Shown here: positions 19,335-29,240 of the stretch, in pieces
Numbering within the stretch: the stretch's first letter is position 1
Layout of the letters: every line of letters begins with the position of its first letter
Source of the DNA: CAVQNQ01 sp963714205
Lineage (GTDB): Bacteria > Acidobacteriota > Terriglobia > Bryobacterales > Bryobacteraceae
Assembly (NCBI GenBank): GCA_963714205.1
Contig: CAVQNQ010000003.1
Location: 682,001-746,000, forward strand
Reading direction: 5' to 3'
Length of the DNA stretch: 64,000 nucleotides
Program-made: the position numbers and the translations under genes
The notes under the pieces: model-generated
Databases searched by the model: none
The model's input: the letters and a program-made list of their open reading frames with translations, nothing else
What the model was told of the DNA's origin: nothing

Positions 19335-20384
19335 TTAGCGGGATCGATACAGTTTGCTGAATCCGTTGCGTTCGTTGGTGACCGTGAAGTCCCCGTTGGC
19401 TGCGACCGACGCTTTGATCCCGTTCCCCTTGCATTCTCCGGTGTCCTCGAGGTTGGCGATCATCTGCTCGCTGGTGTTGTGGTCCTTATCCACCGCCAGC
19501 GACAGATGTGCCTGCCAGATGCCCTCGATGCCCGGGATCTTGGCGAGGGTCTCATAAGCACTGTCCGGCGACAAGCCCTTGCGCGGGCCGTTATTTACCA
19601 CGGCAACCTGCGGCTTGATGGCCCAGACGTGCGCTGGCGCTCCCGACAAGCCGCCGAAGAAGCCGTGGTGCGTCACTTGGTAGAGGTTTACCGTCCCGAG
19701 CCGGTTGACCGGGCACGCCAGCTCCATTTCCTTGTCCCAGGTGAGATCACCCAGGTCCAGGAACTTGAATTTCCCATACGTGAGAAGGATGCCGACGCTG
19801 CGCTGATTCTCTGTTTGATCCGGGGGTTTCTGCTGGGCGCCTTGGCAGGCCGGGTTAGGGCCTCCGCCGGTGATGGGTTTGGCCAGCACCTCCCCGTTCG
19901 AGGATACTACCAGGACATCCACGCCCTTCAGCGGAAACTTGTCCCCCGGCTTCACGATAGTCCGTCTTCCCTCGGCTATCTTGAGGTAGGCTTCCCAGGG
20001 CTGCGCGCCCCGGGCATTTTGCGTCTCGACGGATTGGCCGTGGTCGAGAAATTTTTCGATGGGGATCATCTTGGCCAGCGCTGGGGCGCCGCCCACATGA
20101 TCGCCATGGTAGTGCGTGGTCAGCAGGTAGTCGATCTTCTTCAGCCCCGCCTGCTGAGTTGCCGCATAGATGCGTTTGGCGTCGCGATCGTCTGCCACCG
20201 GGTTGCCGGTATCGATCAGCAACGACTCCCCGGCCGGCGTCACGACGAGAGTGGCGGCGCCGCCTTCAACGTCGACAAAATAGATATCCATGTTATGCGA
20301 CTGGGCCCGCAGCACTCCCACCGGCGCCAGCAACGGCGACAGAATCAAGATGGAGAGTACGATTACACCTCGATATCGAATCAT
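19335..20384 (-). CDS. Secreted metallo-beta-lactamase-fold hydrolase (ComEC/Rec2-like)
   Basis: 349 residues. The ATG is preceded closely by GAGGT. Hydrophobic signal (MIRYRGVIVLSILIL) ending LRAQ. The zinc-binding signature THYHGDHVGG is intact, with LLIDTGN before it and THHGFFGG later, as in the ComEC/Rec2-like branch. Members degrade nucleic acids or small organic substrates; the substrate here is unknown. The last 20 residues (FTVTNERNGFSKLYR) form a small tail that is repeated in a diverged copy directly downstream. Confidence 0.8.
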   Translation of the reverse strand: MIRYRGVIVLSILILSPLLAPVGVLRAQSHNMDIYFVDVEGGAATLVVTPAGESLLIDTGNPVADDRDAKRIYAATQQAGLKKIDYLLTTHYHGDHVGGAPALAKMIPIEKFLDHGQSVETQNARGAQPWEAYLKIAEGRRTIVKPGDKFPLKGVDVLVVSSNGEVLAKPITGGGPNPACQGAQQKPPDQTENQRSVGILLTYGKFKFLDLGDLTWDKEMELACPVNRLGTVNLYQVTHHGFFGGLSGAPAHVWAIKPQVAVVNNGPRKGLSPDSAYETLAKIPGIEGIWQAHLSLAVDKDHNTSEQMIANLEDTGECKGNGIKASVAANGDFTVTNERNGFSKLYRSR

Positions 20385-20572
20385 AGGACCTCGCAAACGC
20401 TCAGGTATATACCCAACTTATCCGGGATTTCCATTTTGGACTCCGGTGTCCTATTCAGCATACACCCAGCCGGCGCGGGGGCTGCGCGGGATTGCGGGCA
20501 GCCTCGCAAAAATCGGATTGCCGCAACCTCGACAATGGGCGGCGGAACCGCCCCTGTGCCGAGTGCTGAATG

Positions 20573-23500
20573 CTACCAGGTCAGCCGTGCCACGATCTGG
20601 CCATTGCGCGTGGTCGGAATGGCGCCGCCGGTCTGAATGTTCGTGACACTGGTGTTGATCCAGCCGAAACCCGAAACCGTCTGGCCGGCGGAATTAAACA
20701 CCTGGGTCGCCGTGGAGTTGGTGGCCGTCGGAGAGGTCAGGAAATTGCGGTTGAAGATGTTGAAGAATTCCGCGCGGAACTGGAAGGTGAAGCGCTCCTT
20801 AATGCGGATCATTCTTCCCAGACTCATGTTTTCCGCCGGCTGCCGCTGCCAACGGTAGTTGTTGTAATACGGCGCGGCGGTGCCCCATTGCCCGGCCGCG
20901 GGCTGGCTCCATGCGGCGGGGTTAAGGATGAACGTCTTGTTGGGGTCAAAGCAATGGCAGTTCGGGTCCTGTGTAAAGAACGCCTGGCCAGTGAGATTGG
21001 CGAAAGTCTCATTCGAGGCCGCGCGAGGCAACAGCGCGCCCAGATTGTTGGTGGCGAAGGGGGACTCGATCAACGCCCCGCTTTGGTAACGGAGGCTCCC
21101 ACCCAAAGTCCAATCCTTCGTGAGCGCAGCCACAACCTTATTCTGAATCGGCGCCTTGGGAATCTGGTAATTGAAAGCGATGACCGCCACGAACGGCAGC
21201 GAAGAGGCGGAGATGGCTTTTTGGACCGGAAGGTTGTAGACATCGTTGACGTTGGTGCCTTCCGCGGTGGTCAACTCCTTCTGCCAGGTAAAGGCGAACT
21301 GGCCGTTAAGGCCGTACTTGAAACGCTGTGTGACCTTAGCCTGCAAGGCGTCATACCAAGCGTTGCCTTTGGGGTCCCAGTCGACGTTTATTTTCGTGAA
21401 TTGCGGGTACGGACGGAGCGCCTGCGCCAGCGTCGAGGTCAATGGGAAGCCCGCATAAGGCAGGGCGAACCCGGCGGCCTGCGGCAGCCCGGAAGCGAAT
21501 GTCGATTTCAGCAGGCTTTGGTTGGCGGTATTGCTGAGATTCAAACCATCCGCGGCCAGCGCCTGGGTGGTCAACCCGTTAATGTCATCGAGGGCGGTGG
21601 CCTGCAGCCACACGGCGCGGTTACCTACGTAAGCCGCTTCAACCACCAGGTCAGGGGTGAGCGAGCGCTGAAGTCCGATGTTCCATTGGTCGAGGCGCGG
21701 GGGCCTTCCGCCTTGGGGATCGATCCAATACGGTGGGGAGTTGAGCTGTCCGGGGAAAGGCACGATCCCGGCGCTCAAGGTCGTCGGATACAGCTGTGCC
21801 TGAGTGTAAGGCAGCCCCGCTGCGAAAGTGGCGGCCGGCGTGCCGAAGCCCGGCGCGACAAACGAAATCGAGTTGTAGCCGATGGATCCGCCGCCGATAA
21901 TGCCGCCGAGGTACGCGAAGGGGGCCGTTTGGCCGTACGTGATGCCCCATCCGCCGCGAAAAACGGTCTTGGGCGTAATCTGGTAGGCGACGCCAAGCCG
22001 CGGGCCGAACGCCTTGTTATAGGTGTTGGTGAAACTGCAATCGCATCGGCCCGCGCCGTTGCCTTCGAAAATGGTGGCTCCCAGACGTCCGACCGTCGGA
22101 TTCATCGTGGTGGGGGAGAACTCCGCCAGGCGCTGATGGATTTCGTCCGCCGCACCCTGGCGATCCCATCGCACCCCGTAGGTCAATGTCAGTTTGCGTG
22201 TGACCTTCCAAGTATCCTGCCCGAAAAGCGACCAGGAATGTTTCCGGAATTGGGGATCTTGCTCGGTCTGTACAGAGCCGCTGTCTGCCAACCCCAGCAG
22301 GAAACTCGCATACGCGTTTCCGAGGTTGGCTCCCCCAAGGCTTCCGGCCTGAATATACGGCTGAGCCGTTTCGTTGTTGCTGAAGTTCCAGATCCCCTCG
22401 CTGCCCACGACGTTGCGATTGCGGAATTCATCGATGCGCCAATCCGCCCCCACTTTGAAACTGTGGTTGCCGGTAACGTAAGAGGTGTTGAATACCGCTG
22501 TAGGTTTATCGAGGGCGTACTTATTTGCGTTCGCCGGGCCCATGTTCAGCGACATGCCATATCCGCCCGTGGTCAGAGCGGTCAGGCGCGGGAATCCCGT
22601 AAAGCTTCCGGTTCCCGTGAAATTGTTATAAACTCCGCCCTGCAGCCCCAGTTGCGCCGGAGCGTCGTAAGCCAGCACGCTGGTAAGTGCCACGTCCGGA
22701 TTCCGGTACATGATGTAGCCGATTCCGGCATGGACGACCATCCGCGGGGTAACGGTGAAGTCGTAGTTCAGGCGGAAGGTCCGGTTGCGCTCGTACAGGA
22801 TGCGCAGCGCCGTGATCGGCGAGGGCAGCCCGTCGGGCGTGACGTACTGGTCGGTCCGAAACTCCGAGTAGTAGAACGCGATTCGCTGCTTGCTGCCAAT
22901 GTTCTGGTCGAACTTGACGCTGGGGACGCTCTGCAAATCCGACGTTGGGTAAGTTTGCTGCCAGTTGTTCACCAAAGCCGAATTGGAGGGCGCGGGGATG
23001 TACGCTTGTATTTTCGACGCCACCGGGCTGATCCGGCTCGCTGGAATGACGTTGCCGGGGAACGGCATGTTAACCACCTGGCCGTTAACCGACTGCCCGG
23101 ACGTGGGATCGAAGACCATGTTCTCAGCAACCGATCCTCCCAGCGGATTCGTGCCGACCACCTTGCCGGTCAGAAGCGCGCTGAAATCTCCATTCCGCAT
23201 CGCCGCTGTAGGCACGGTCTGGTAAACGCCCGATATGTGCTGAACGGCGTAGTAACCCTCCCAGGCGAAGAAGAAGAAGGTCTTGTTGCGCCCATCGTAA
23301 ACATGCGGGATATACGCCGGAGCACCCCAGCTGAAACCGAAATCGTTGCGGCGCACGGCGGGCCGGATCAAATGGCCATTGCCGTCATTGGTAAATGGAA
23401 CACCCGCATTAAAATCGTCGTTAGCGAGGTAATTAAACGCGCTGCCATGGAACGAGTTGGTACCGGATTTGGAGTTGAAATTGAACAGACCGCCGACCAC

Positions 23501-24187
23501 CTGCCCGAATTCCGGCGCGTAGTTGCTGGTCTGCAAAGCTACCGCCTCGATGGATTCCACCGACGGCTGCAATTCATCGATGCCGCCCGCGCTGTTGGTA
23601 TTGGTAGCTTCCTGGCCATCGACCATCATGGCTTCCGTACTGTTCGGCATGCCGTTCACGCGGACCGTATTTTGTCCCGTGTTGTTGGCGCCCGGTTCGT
23701 TGGTGATGAAGACGAAAGGACTGCGCACATATCCGCCGGCAATGACGGAGAAATTGATGGGCAGAGCGCTGACCTGGTCGCCCGACATGTCGTGAGTGAC
23801 CTCGGCGTCCTCGGTCTTTAGCAAAGGAGCTTCCGACGTGATCGTGATGGATTCGGTAGCCGATCCAACTTGCAGACTGATGTCTACGCGCTCGGTCGCC
23901 GCCACCGCCACCGTGATTCCGGATTGCACGAACCGCTTAAAGCCATCCTTGGCGACTGTTACCGAATAGGACCCGGCGGGAAGTTCGGGTACCGTGTAGT
24001 TTCCGGTGTCGGATGTGGCGACGCGGGTCGCTATTCCGGTGTCCGTGTTTGTGATGGCGACTGTAGCAGCCGGCACCATCGCGCCGGTCTGATCCGTGAC
24101 GGTTCCCGTAATCGTGCCACGGTCGCTTTGAGCTTGGACGGTCGCGAGAAACAAGAGACCGCTCGTTACGATTGCCAAAATTCGCAT
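20573..24187 (-). CDS. TonB-dependent receptor with carboxypeptidase-regulatory-like N-terminal domain
   Basis: Complete 1204-residue outer-membrane receptor of the large acidobacterial type. Signal peptide residues 1-19 (MRILAIVTSGLLFLATVQA). A carboxypeptidase-regulatory-like beta-sandwich follows at about 22-105 (GTITGTVTDQTGAMVPAAT, VPELPAGSYSVTV). A plug lies at about 115-230 (GGYVRSPFVFITNEPG, VRNGMPNS-like segment, QEATNTNSAGG) and a long barrel ends GQIVARLTW. TonB-box assignment is uncertain. Such receptors import bulky nutrients, and expansions of this family are typical of Solibacteres. A textbook sigma-70 promoter sits about 105 bases upstream. Confidence 0.92.
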   Translation of the reverse strand: MRILAIVTSGLLFLATVQAQSDRGTITGTVTDQTGAMVPAATVAITNTDTGIATRVATSDTGNYTVPELPAGSYSVTVAKDGFKRFVQSGITVAVAATERVDISLQVGSATESITITSEAPLLKTEDAEVTHDMSGDQVSALPINFSVIAGGYVRSPFVFITNEPGANNTGQNTVRVNGMPNSTEAMMVDGQEATNTNSAGGIDELQPSVESIEAVALQTSNYAPEFGQVVGGLFNFNSKSGTNSFHGSAFNYLANDDFNAGVPFTNDGNGHLIRPAVRRNDFGFSWGAPAYIPHVYDGRNKTFFFFAWEGYYAVQHISGVYQTVPTAAMRNGDFSALLTGKVVGTNPLGGSVAENMVFDPTSGQSVNGQVVNMPFPGNVIPASRISPVASKIQAYIPAPSNSALVNNWQQTYPTSDLQSVPSVKFDQNIGSKQRIAFYYSEFRTDQYVTPDGLPSPITALRILYERNRTFRLNYDFTVTPRMVVHAGIGYIMYRNPDVALTSVLAYDAPAQLGLQGGVYNNFTGTGSFTGFPRLTALTTGGYGMSLNMGPANANKYALDKPTAVFNTSYVTGNHSFKVGADWRIDEFRNRNVVGSEGIWNFSNNETAQPYIQAGSLGGANLGNAYASFLLGLADSGSVQTEQDPQFRKHSWSLFGQDTWKVTRKLTLTYGVRWDRQGAADEIHQRLAEFSPTTMNPTVGRLGATIFEGNGAGRCDCSFTNTYNKAFGPRLGVAYQITPKTVFRGGWGITYGQTAPFAYLGGIIGGGSIGYNSISFVAPGFGTPAATFAAGLPYTQAQLYPTTLSAGIVPFPGQLNSPPYWIDPQGGRPPRLDQWNIGLQRSLTPDLVVEAAYVGNRAVWLQATALDDINGLTTQALAADGLNLSNTANQSLLKSTFASGLPQAAGFALPYAGFPLTSTLAQALRPYPQFTKINVDWDPKGNAWYDALQAKVTQRFKYGLNGQFAFTWQKELTTAEGTNVNDVYNLPVQKAISASSLPFVAVIAFNYQIPKAPIQNKVVAALTKDWTLGGSLRYQSGALIESPFATNNLGALLPRAASNETFANLTGQAFFTQDPNCHCFDPNKTFILNPAAWSQPAAGQWGTAAPYYNNYRWQRQPAENMSLGRMIRIKERFTFQFRAEFFNIFNRNFLTSPTATNSTATQVFNSAGQTVSGFGWINTSVTNIQTGGAIPTTRNGQIVARLTW

Positions 24188-24292
24188 TTTCCTAACTCCT
24201 ATTCACCCCAGAAGACGGAAGCGTTGGGCACCACTGCGCCCTGTTGGCCCTGGCAAACCGAGAAGCATACGCTAAGCACAAAGGTCAGGGGG

Positions 24293-24321
24293 ATTATATA
24301 ACGGGCTTTTATCGCGGTCAA
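24293..24321 (-). promoter_or_regulatory. Sigma-70 promoter for the TonB receptor
   Basis: On the minus strand TTGACC (24321-24316), spacer of exactly 17 bases, TATAAT (24298-24293). This is the clearest bacterial promoter in the window and contrasts with TATA-box promoters after 32 kb. Confidence 0.85.
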
Positions 24322-25279
24322 GACCTGTTTGTGTGACCCCCTTTGCAAACGCCTCCGCACTGCACGGTCATACTGGGTTGTTCGCTGCGGCCGAAGGCTT
24401 GACGTCAAGCTAGCGCTTGGATCCCCCGCACTGCCCGGCTATCTTCTGTTGTGGGCTACCGCCAAACGCTGAACCCGCGGCATCATTGCGCCACGGCCTT
24501 CGCACCGGAGGTGCCGCTGTGTGGTGAACGCCAGTCCGTAAATGCCACGCACCAAATCAGGTGTTGAAGACGGAGTTCGAGCGACTATGCCGAGAGGCCG
24601 GGATCTTGGATTCGTCCAAGCAGCGTGATCGTTCAGCAGGCTAGCGGCCCACAACGGCCGTCGCATTCTCTCGCAACAACGAACCATCGGCGCGTCGGCT
24701 CCCCCAGCCGCCGTTCGTGCCGCCCGAGCGGCGGCGGGGCCACCTGTCGGACGGTTGCCTTCGGGCGGCAACGGTGGCAGTCCGGTCGCCCACGGCGCGG
24801 CGTCCGCCGGCACGCGGAAAGCCGCCCGAGTTGCACTCCAGGCTTTCAGGCCGCCGTGGCGCCTATAGGAGGTGGCCGGGATTCCCCAACTTCATGGAGC
24901 GGCGTTTCACGGGACGAATCCGCAGGGAGTGACCAGATGAAGTGGTTCCCAAGGTTCGATCATTGTACGAGTCGCGCGTCAACCGACCGGGGCGCAAGGA
25001 TCAGCGACGACAAGGCGGCTTCTCGTTCCTGATCTGCCCGCACTTCCTTGAACGCCGTTGGGGGGCGAGTGGCCGTACGTGCTTCAGCGGAACGGGGACT
25101 ACGCAGCCAAGTGGTTTCGCAGAGCCACCACGGTCAGGAGCATGCGAGGACCTATCCGGCTGGTGGCCCGGAAGCTGGAGATTACCTGCCTCGACGCGCA
25201 GGACCTGCACCGCCAGCTCATGGAACTCGCGGGGCCAGCGGCGGTACGCTAGTGTAGTTGACGGGAAACGGGAGGCAAT
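24322..25279 (+). other. Long intergenic region, possible decayed gene
   Basis: About 950 bases without a confident gene. At 25058-25252 the plus strand can encode 64 residues ending in LHRQLMELAGPAAVR, and the preceding bases read sensibly in another frame (GGFSFLICPHFLERR). A decayed small gene is possible. A good Shine-Dalgarno (GGGAGG) before 25280 belongs to the next gene. Confidence 0.35.
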
Positions 25280-27433
25280 TTGAATATTCGCAAACGCGCC
25301 ACCACAGGGTTTTTCACCATTGGACTTCTCGTCACGCTCGCAGCCAGCTTGCATGCCGACGATATGGCCTATGCGCTGGGAACACAGGCGCTGGGGGTTC
25401 AGAATCCGCTCGGGGTCGTCGACCTCCATACGGGCGTGTTCACGTTGATCGGCAATATGGGATCCGGGGGATACGACGGCCTGGCTGCTTTGAACGGTGT
25501 TCTCTTCACCGAACAGAACGGACTCCTCTATTCGGTCAACACCAGCAACGCAAGCCTCACCCTCATCGGAGGAATCAACGGCCATCCTCTCGTCACGTTC
25601 GGCTCAACCACCACTGGACTCTACGGCGTGGGGAATACGGGTTCGTTTACGGTGGCGACTCTATTCTCGATCAATCCCGAGACAGGCGCAATGACGACGA
25701 TCGGGCCCCTCGGCGCCAGCGCCGTACCCAACGGCCAAGACGCCTATGCGGCGCTCTCCGTCGGATCCAGCACGCTGTACCTGGAGTACAACAGCACTCT
25801 CTTCACCATCAACACCACAACCGGCGCAGCCACGCAGGTGGGAACCACCTCCAGTAATGAGTATTTGAGCACCGTGCCGCTTTTCGAAAACGGAACGTAT
25901 TACGCCGGCTATGGCAACGGAATCGGCACCATCAACGTCACCACCGGCCAGATCACGCCCGGCTCCGCGATTTCCGGAGGACCGGGGTCCCTGGTCGGCC
26001 TCGCGCCCGATCCTCTGCCCGCGGGCACACCGCCGCCCATGCTGACGGCGAATGCCTATATGCTCACAACACAGGCGCAGGGAAACCAGAATCCGTTCGG
26101 CATCGTCGATCTCAACTCCGGCGCGTTTACCTTGATCGGCAATATGGGAAACGGCGGATTCGATGGCCTTGGTGTTGCCAACGGCACTCTGTACACCGAA
26201 CAGAACGGACTGCTTTATTCGGTCAACACGGCCACGGCAAACCTAACTCTCATTGGAGGAGTCACCGGAAACCCAGCTCTCGTCACGTTCGGCTCAACCA
26301 CCACTGGACTCTACGGCGTGGGCAACACGGGTTCGTTTACGGTGGCGACTCTATTTTCGGTCAATCCCCAGACGGGCGCAGTCATGGCGATTGGGCCCCT
26401 CGGCGCCAGCGCCGTACCCAACGGCGAAGACGCCTATGTGACGCTTTCCGTCGGCTCCCCCACGCTGTACCTGGAGTACAACAGCACTCTCTTCACCATC
26501 AACACCACAACCGGCGCAGCCACCCAGGTGGGAACCACCTCCACGAACACCTATCTGACCAACTCCCTGCTTCTCGAATACGGCACGTATTATGTCGCCA
26601 CTGGGAACGGTATCGCCACCATTAACATTGCCACGGGCCAGATCGATCCCCACTCCTCGATTTTCGGACCAGGGGGATCCCCCGTCGCTCTCGCGCCCAT
26701 GCCGCTAACCACGCCCACCCCGGCGGTCACGCTGGTGGCCAATGCGGAGGGCGGTGCCGCTACCATTTCGCCGAACTTGTGGGTGGAGATCAACGGTTCC
26801 AATCTTGCTCCGTCGGGCGATACGCGCATCTGGCAGATCCCGGATTTTGTAAATAACCAGCTGCCCACCAGCCTGGATGGAGTCAGCGTCACGGTGAACG
26901 GTGTGCCTGCCTACGTTTACTACATCAGCCCCACGCAGGTGAACATCCTCACGCCTCCCAATGCCATTTCCGGATCGGTGCCCGTACAGGTCACCGAAAA
27001 TGGAGTGGTCAGCGCAAGTTTTATGGTGCAGGCGCAGTCGGAATCTCCCTCGTTCTTCGCCTTCGGCGGCGGACCTTATCTTGCGGCTACCCACGTCAAC
27101 GGAAGTTACCTCGGTCCAACCAGTCTGTATCCCGGTTTCACCACTCCCGCCCAGCCCGGCGAGACAATCGTGCTGTACGCCAACGGTTTCGGATCCACGT
27201 CGACGCCGGTGGTGAGCGGGTCCGAAACGCAGTCGGGAACGTTATCGCCAATGCCGGTGATCACCATCGGCGGCGTGGCTGCGACGGTAACCTTCGCCGG
27301 TCTGGTTGCTCCGGGCGAGTTTCAGTTCAACGTGGTAGTGCCGCCCTCGCTCGCCAATGGCGACCAGCCCACGATGGCAATGTACAACGGCCTGGCGACG
27401 CAGGCGGGAGCGCTAATAACGGTGCAGCAGTAG
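25280..27433 (+). CDS. Secreted repeat protein with Solibacter-type C-terminal domain (TIGR03437-like)
   Basis: 717 residues starting at TTG with GGGAGG 5 nt upstream; signal peptide MNIRKRATTGFFTIGLLVTL... ending LHA. Two internal repeats of about 230 residues follow. Each holds NQNPxGxVDL, FTLIGNMG, EQNGLLYSVNT, TFGSTTTGLYGVGNTGSFTV and YLEYNSTLFTINTTTGAATQ, suggesting a beta-propeller of six or seven blades per repeat. Parts of the repeats are identical at DNA level, so the duplication is recent or homogenised. The last 215 residues (ISPNLWVEINGSNLAPSG, GVPAYVYYISPTQVNI, GETIVLYANGFG, GEFQFNVVVP) match the C-terminal domain described from Solibacter surface proteins. Likely cell-surface or secreted; ligand unknown. 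This is a good lineage marker. Confidence 0.85.
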   Translation: MNIRKRATTGFFTIGLLVTLAASLHADDMAYALGTQALGVQNPLGVVDLHTGVFTLIGNMGSGGYDGLAALNGVLFTEQNGLLYSVNTSNASLTLIGGINGHPLVTFGSTTTGLYGVGNTGSFTVATLFSINPETGAMTTIGPLGASAVPNGQDAYAALSVGSSTLYLEYNSTLFTINTTTGAATQVGTTSSNEYLSTVPLFENGTYYAGYGNGIGTINVTTGQITPGSAISGGPGSLVGLAPDPLPAGTPPPMLTANAYMLTTQAQGNQNPFGIVDLNSGAFTLIGNMGNGGFDGLGVANGTLYTEQNGLLYSVNTATANLTLIGGVTGNPALVTFGSTTTGLYGVGNTGSFTVATLFSVNPQTGAVMAIGPLGASAVPNGEDAYVTLSVGSPTLYLEYNSTLFTINTTTGAATQVGTTSTNTYLTNSLLLEYGTYYVATGNGIATINIATGQIDPHSSIFGPGGSPVALAPMPLTTPTPAVTLVANAEGGAATISPNLWVEINGSNLAPSGDTRIWQIPDFVNNQLPTSLDGVSVTVNGVPAYVYYISPTQVNILTPPNAISGSVPVQVTENGVVSASFMVQAQSESPSFFAFGGGPYLAATHVNGSYLGPTSLYPGFTTPAQPGETIVLYANGFGSTSTPVVSGSETQSGTLSPMPVITIGGVAATVTFAGLVAPGEFQFNVVVPPSLANGDQPTMAMYNGLATQAGALITVQQ

Positions 27434-27917
27434 TGGCGCTTTATTCCGGCCAAGTCGACAATCCACATGAGCAAGAAGTCCCCTACGGTTCCTTTTGCCA
27501 TTGTCCGGACCAGGAGCCGGAGGCGGCGATCGGCTGGTGGCGCCACGCACGGGGCGCGTCCGCGGCAGAATTATCCTCCTGGGCATGGCGTTAACTATCA
27601 TTATCGGTAGGCAACCCGGGGTCACGGCCGTGGCCATGGCCGCGGTCGCGATGCCGGAGTGCTCGCCCGACTGGCGTCGGCCACCTTCAGGCTGCCCAAG
27701 ACAGCCGACAGCCTCATAGCTCGGCCCTATTCCAGGTTCTGCCACCGCTTTGGAGCTTCACGGCGCCGCACGGCCGCCATTCAACCATGGACTTGGACTC
27801 TAGCCCTACCTCGCGCCTCTTGCGCTTTGCGCCGCCAACTGTCGCTTCAAGGCCGCAAAGGACAACGGCCCGGCGGGGCCGGAACGCTTTGCTGCCGGAT
27901 TCGCGACTGCCGTCCGC
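27434..27917 (+). other. Intergenic stretch, nothing recognised
   Basis: About 480 GC-rich bases between convergent genes. Short frames exist on both strands but none has recognisable content or a ribosome-binding site. Confidence 0.5.
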
Positions 27918-28405
27918 CTACCGAGCGCCTTTCTTGAGCTTCACCTGGGCGGCGTCGACGGCGCTGACCTGCCCGGTCATGAGGCCATTGCGGGTCTCAT
28001 ACGCATCGGCCCCGCAGTTGGGATCGGCGACGGCATCGCCGGTGCCGCTCATTGCACGTTCAAGGTGTTGCCGACCAGGAAGGTGTGCTCGGGGGTGACC
28101 CTTAAGCCGCACAGGCCGCCTTGCGAGATCGGCTTCACGAAATTAGCGAACAGATCGGCAACTTCCTGCCGCCTTTTGACAATCTGGCCTGCCTGCAGCA
28201 TGAACTCGGCGCCATCGGAGTACTGCTGCACCAGCCGCTTCCAGTCGCAACGGTTGAGGGCATCGAAGTGTTCATCGACCACTGCCTTGGTCGTGGCGAG
28301 GGGCCGCTGGGGAGGCAGTTCTTTGGCAGCCTGGCCAAACGCACCGCCGGCCGCCAAGAGGAGAACGGCAACAAAGGGGCAAAACGCAAAGTCGGAAATT
28401 CGCAT
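27918..28405 (-). pseudogene. NTF2/SnoaL-like secreted protein, single-base frameshift
   Basis: The frame from 28405 encodes a signal peptide (MRISDFAFCPFVAVLLLA) and an NTF2-like fold (VVDEHFDALNRCDWKRLVQ, DGAEFMLQAGQ, EHTFLVGNTLNVQ), then stops. Adding one G at about 28050 (minus-strand CAATGAGCGG to CAATGGAGCGG) restores NVQWSGTGDAVADPNCGADA and runs to a stop at 27918. The corrected protein of about 162 residues fits the SnoaL-like family. Function unknown, probably periplasmic. Indel error and true decay cannot be told apart here. Confidence 0.7.
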
Positions 28406-28499
28406 CGGGCACTTAGTTTATCAAAGGTGAACCGTCCGGGGCTTGTCTCCGGCATTGCAATACAGACCCTCGGTTCCGCCTCCGTTCCAAGACCTCCAT

Positions 28500-28805
28500 T
28501 CATTCCGAAGCGTCAATCGCCGTTAGCCGCGCGGGGTCCAACTCCGCGAGTTGTGCCGCGCCCGCGGCCAGCACTTTGATAGCTTCGATCATGTGGCCGT
28601 TGCCGCTTTCCCAACAGTTGTCAGAAACCGAATCGAGCACGGCCCTGGTATCGTCCTTCATAGCGGCTGCGCCAGCCTCTCCAACCATACCCAACAGGCG
28701 TCGGCTTGAAACCATGCGGGTGGTGCCATCGGCCATCCACAAGGTGGCGCTGTGCGCGCCAAGCCTCCGCTCCAATTCGGCCACTCGGCGTTCAAGACCG
28801 CTCAT
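28500..28805 (-). CDS. Small hypothetical protein with N-terminal coiled coil
   Basis: 101 residues starting MSGLERRVAELERRLGAHSA, a short leucine-zipper-like coiled coil, followed by a mixed region (GHMIEAIKVLAAGAAQLAEL). Codon use resembles the neighbouring genes. It lies in a minus-strand run of small genes typical of prophage or mobile-element cargo. Not recognised further. Confidence 0.6.
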   Translation of the reverse strand: MSGLERRVAELERRLGAHSATLWMADGTTRMVSSRRLLGMVGEAGAAAMKDDTRAVLDSVSDNCWESGNGHMIEAIKVLAAGAAQLAELDPARLTAIDASE

Positions 28806-28973
28806 CGAACCTTCCCCCCTTTCTCCACGATGGCCACGTTATCTACTGTCGGTAGCGACTGCGGTCTCGCGTGATTGAGGATGGCCACCGGTGCTTTCTA
28901 TGTGGCTGCCAGCTGCTGAATGCGCCGCTTGATCGCTCTGAAGCTCATTGCTGTGGTCGCCTATCAGAAGGCG

Positions 28974-29237
28974 TCAGATATTCATCTCATCGGGTGTGAA
29001 ATAGACATAGCAGCCCAGGTCCTCCTGGCCCGGCGGCGCAGGCCCGGGCCGTTCCTCGAACTCGCAGTATCCGGTCTCGGAGGAAGAGGGCGGGTCACTC
29101 TCGACGATCACCACGTGACGCTCGCCGACGTAATCCTCAGGAAGCTTTTTGAGCACGCCCCAGCGCATAACGCAGGGCGGGCGCAACCCGGGATGCGATT
29201 CAAGCCGCTTCAAGCGCGCCAACATTCGAGCATTCAT
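28974..29237 (-). CDS. Small hypothetical protein next to HTH protein
   Basis: 87 residues, MNARMLARLKRLESHPG..., with a proline-rich acidic middle and a C-terminal CYVYFTPDEMNI. The start lies 3 bases after the upstream stop, so it is probably co-transcribed with the HTH protein gene. No domain recognised; the pairing recalls small accessory genes of acidobacterial prophage-like regions. Confidence 0.62.
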   Translation of the reverse strand: MNARMLARLKRLESHPGLRPPCVMRWGVLKKLPEDYVGERHVVIVESDPPSSSETGYCEFEERPGPAPPGQEDLGCYVYFTPDEMNI

Positions 29238-29240
29238 CGC

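Noticed and set aside
24439..24813. Minus-strand frame of 124 codons upstream of the large receptor
   Set aside because: Low-complexity, no start signal and no recognisable domain.
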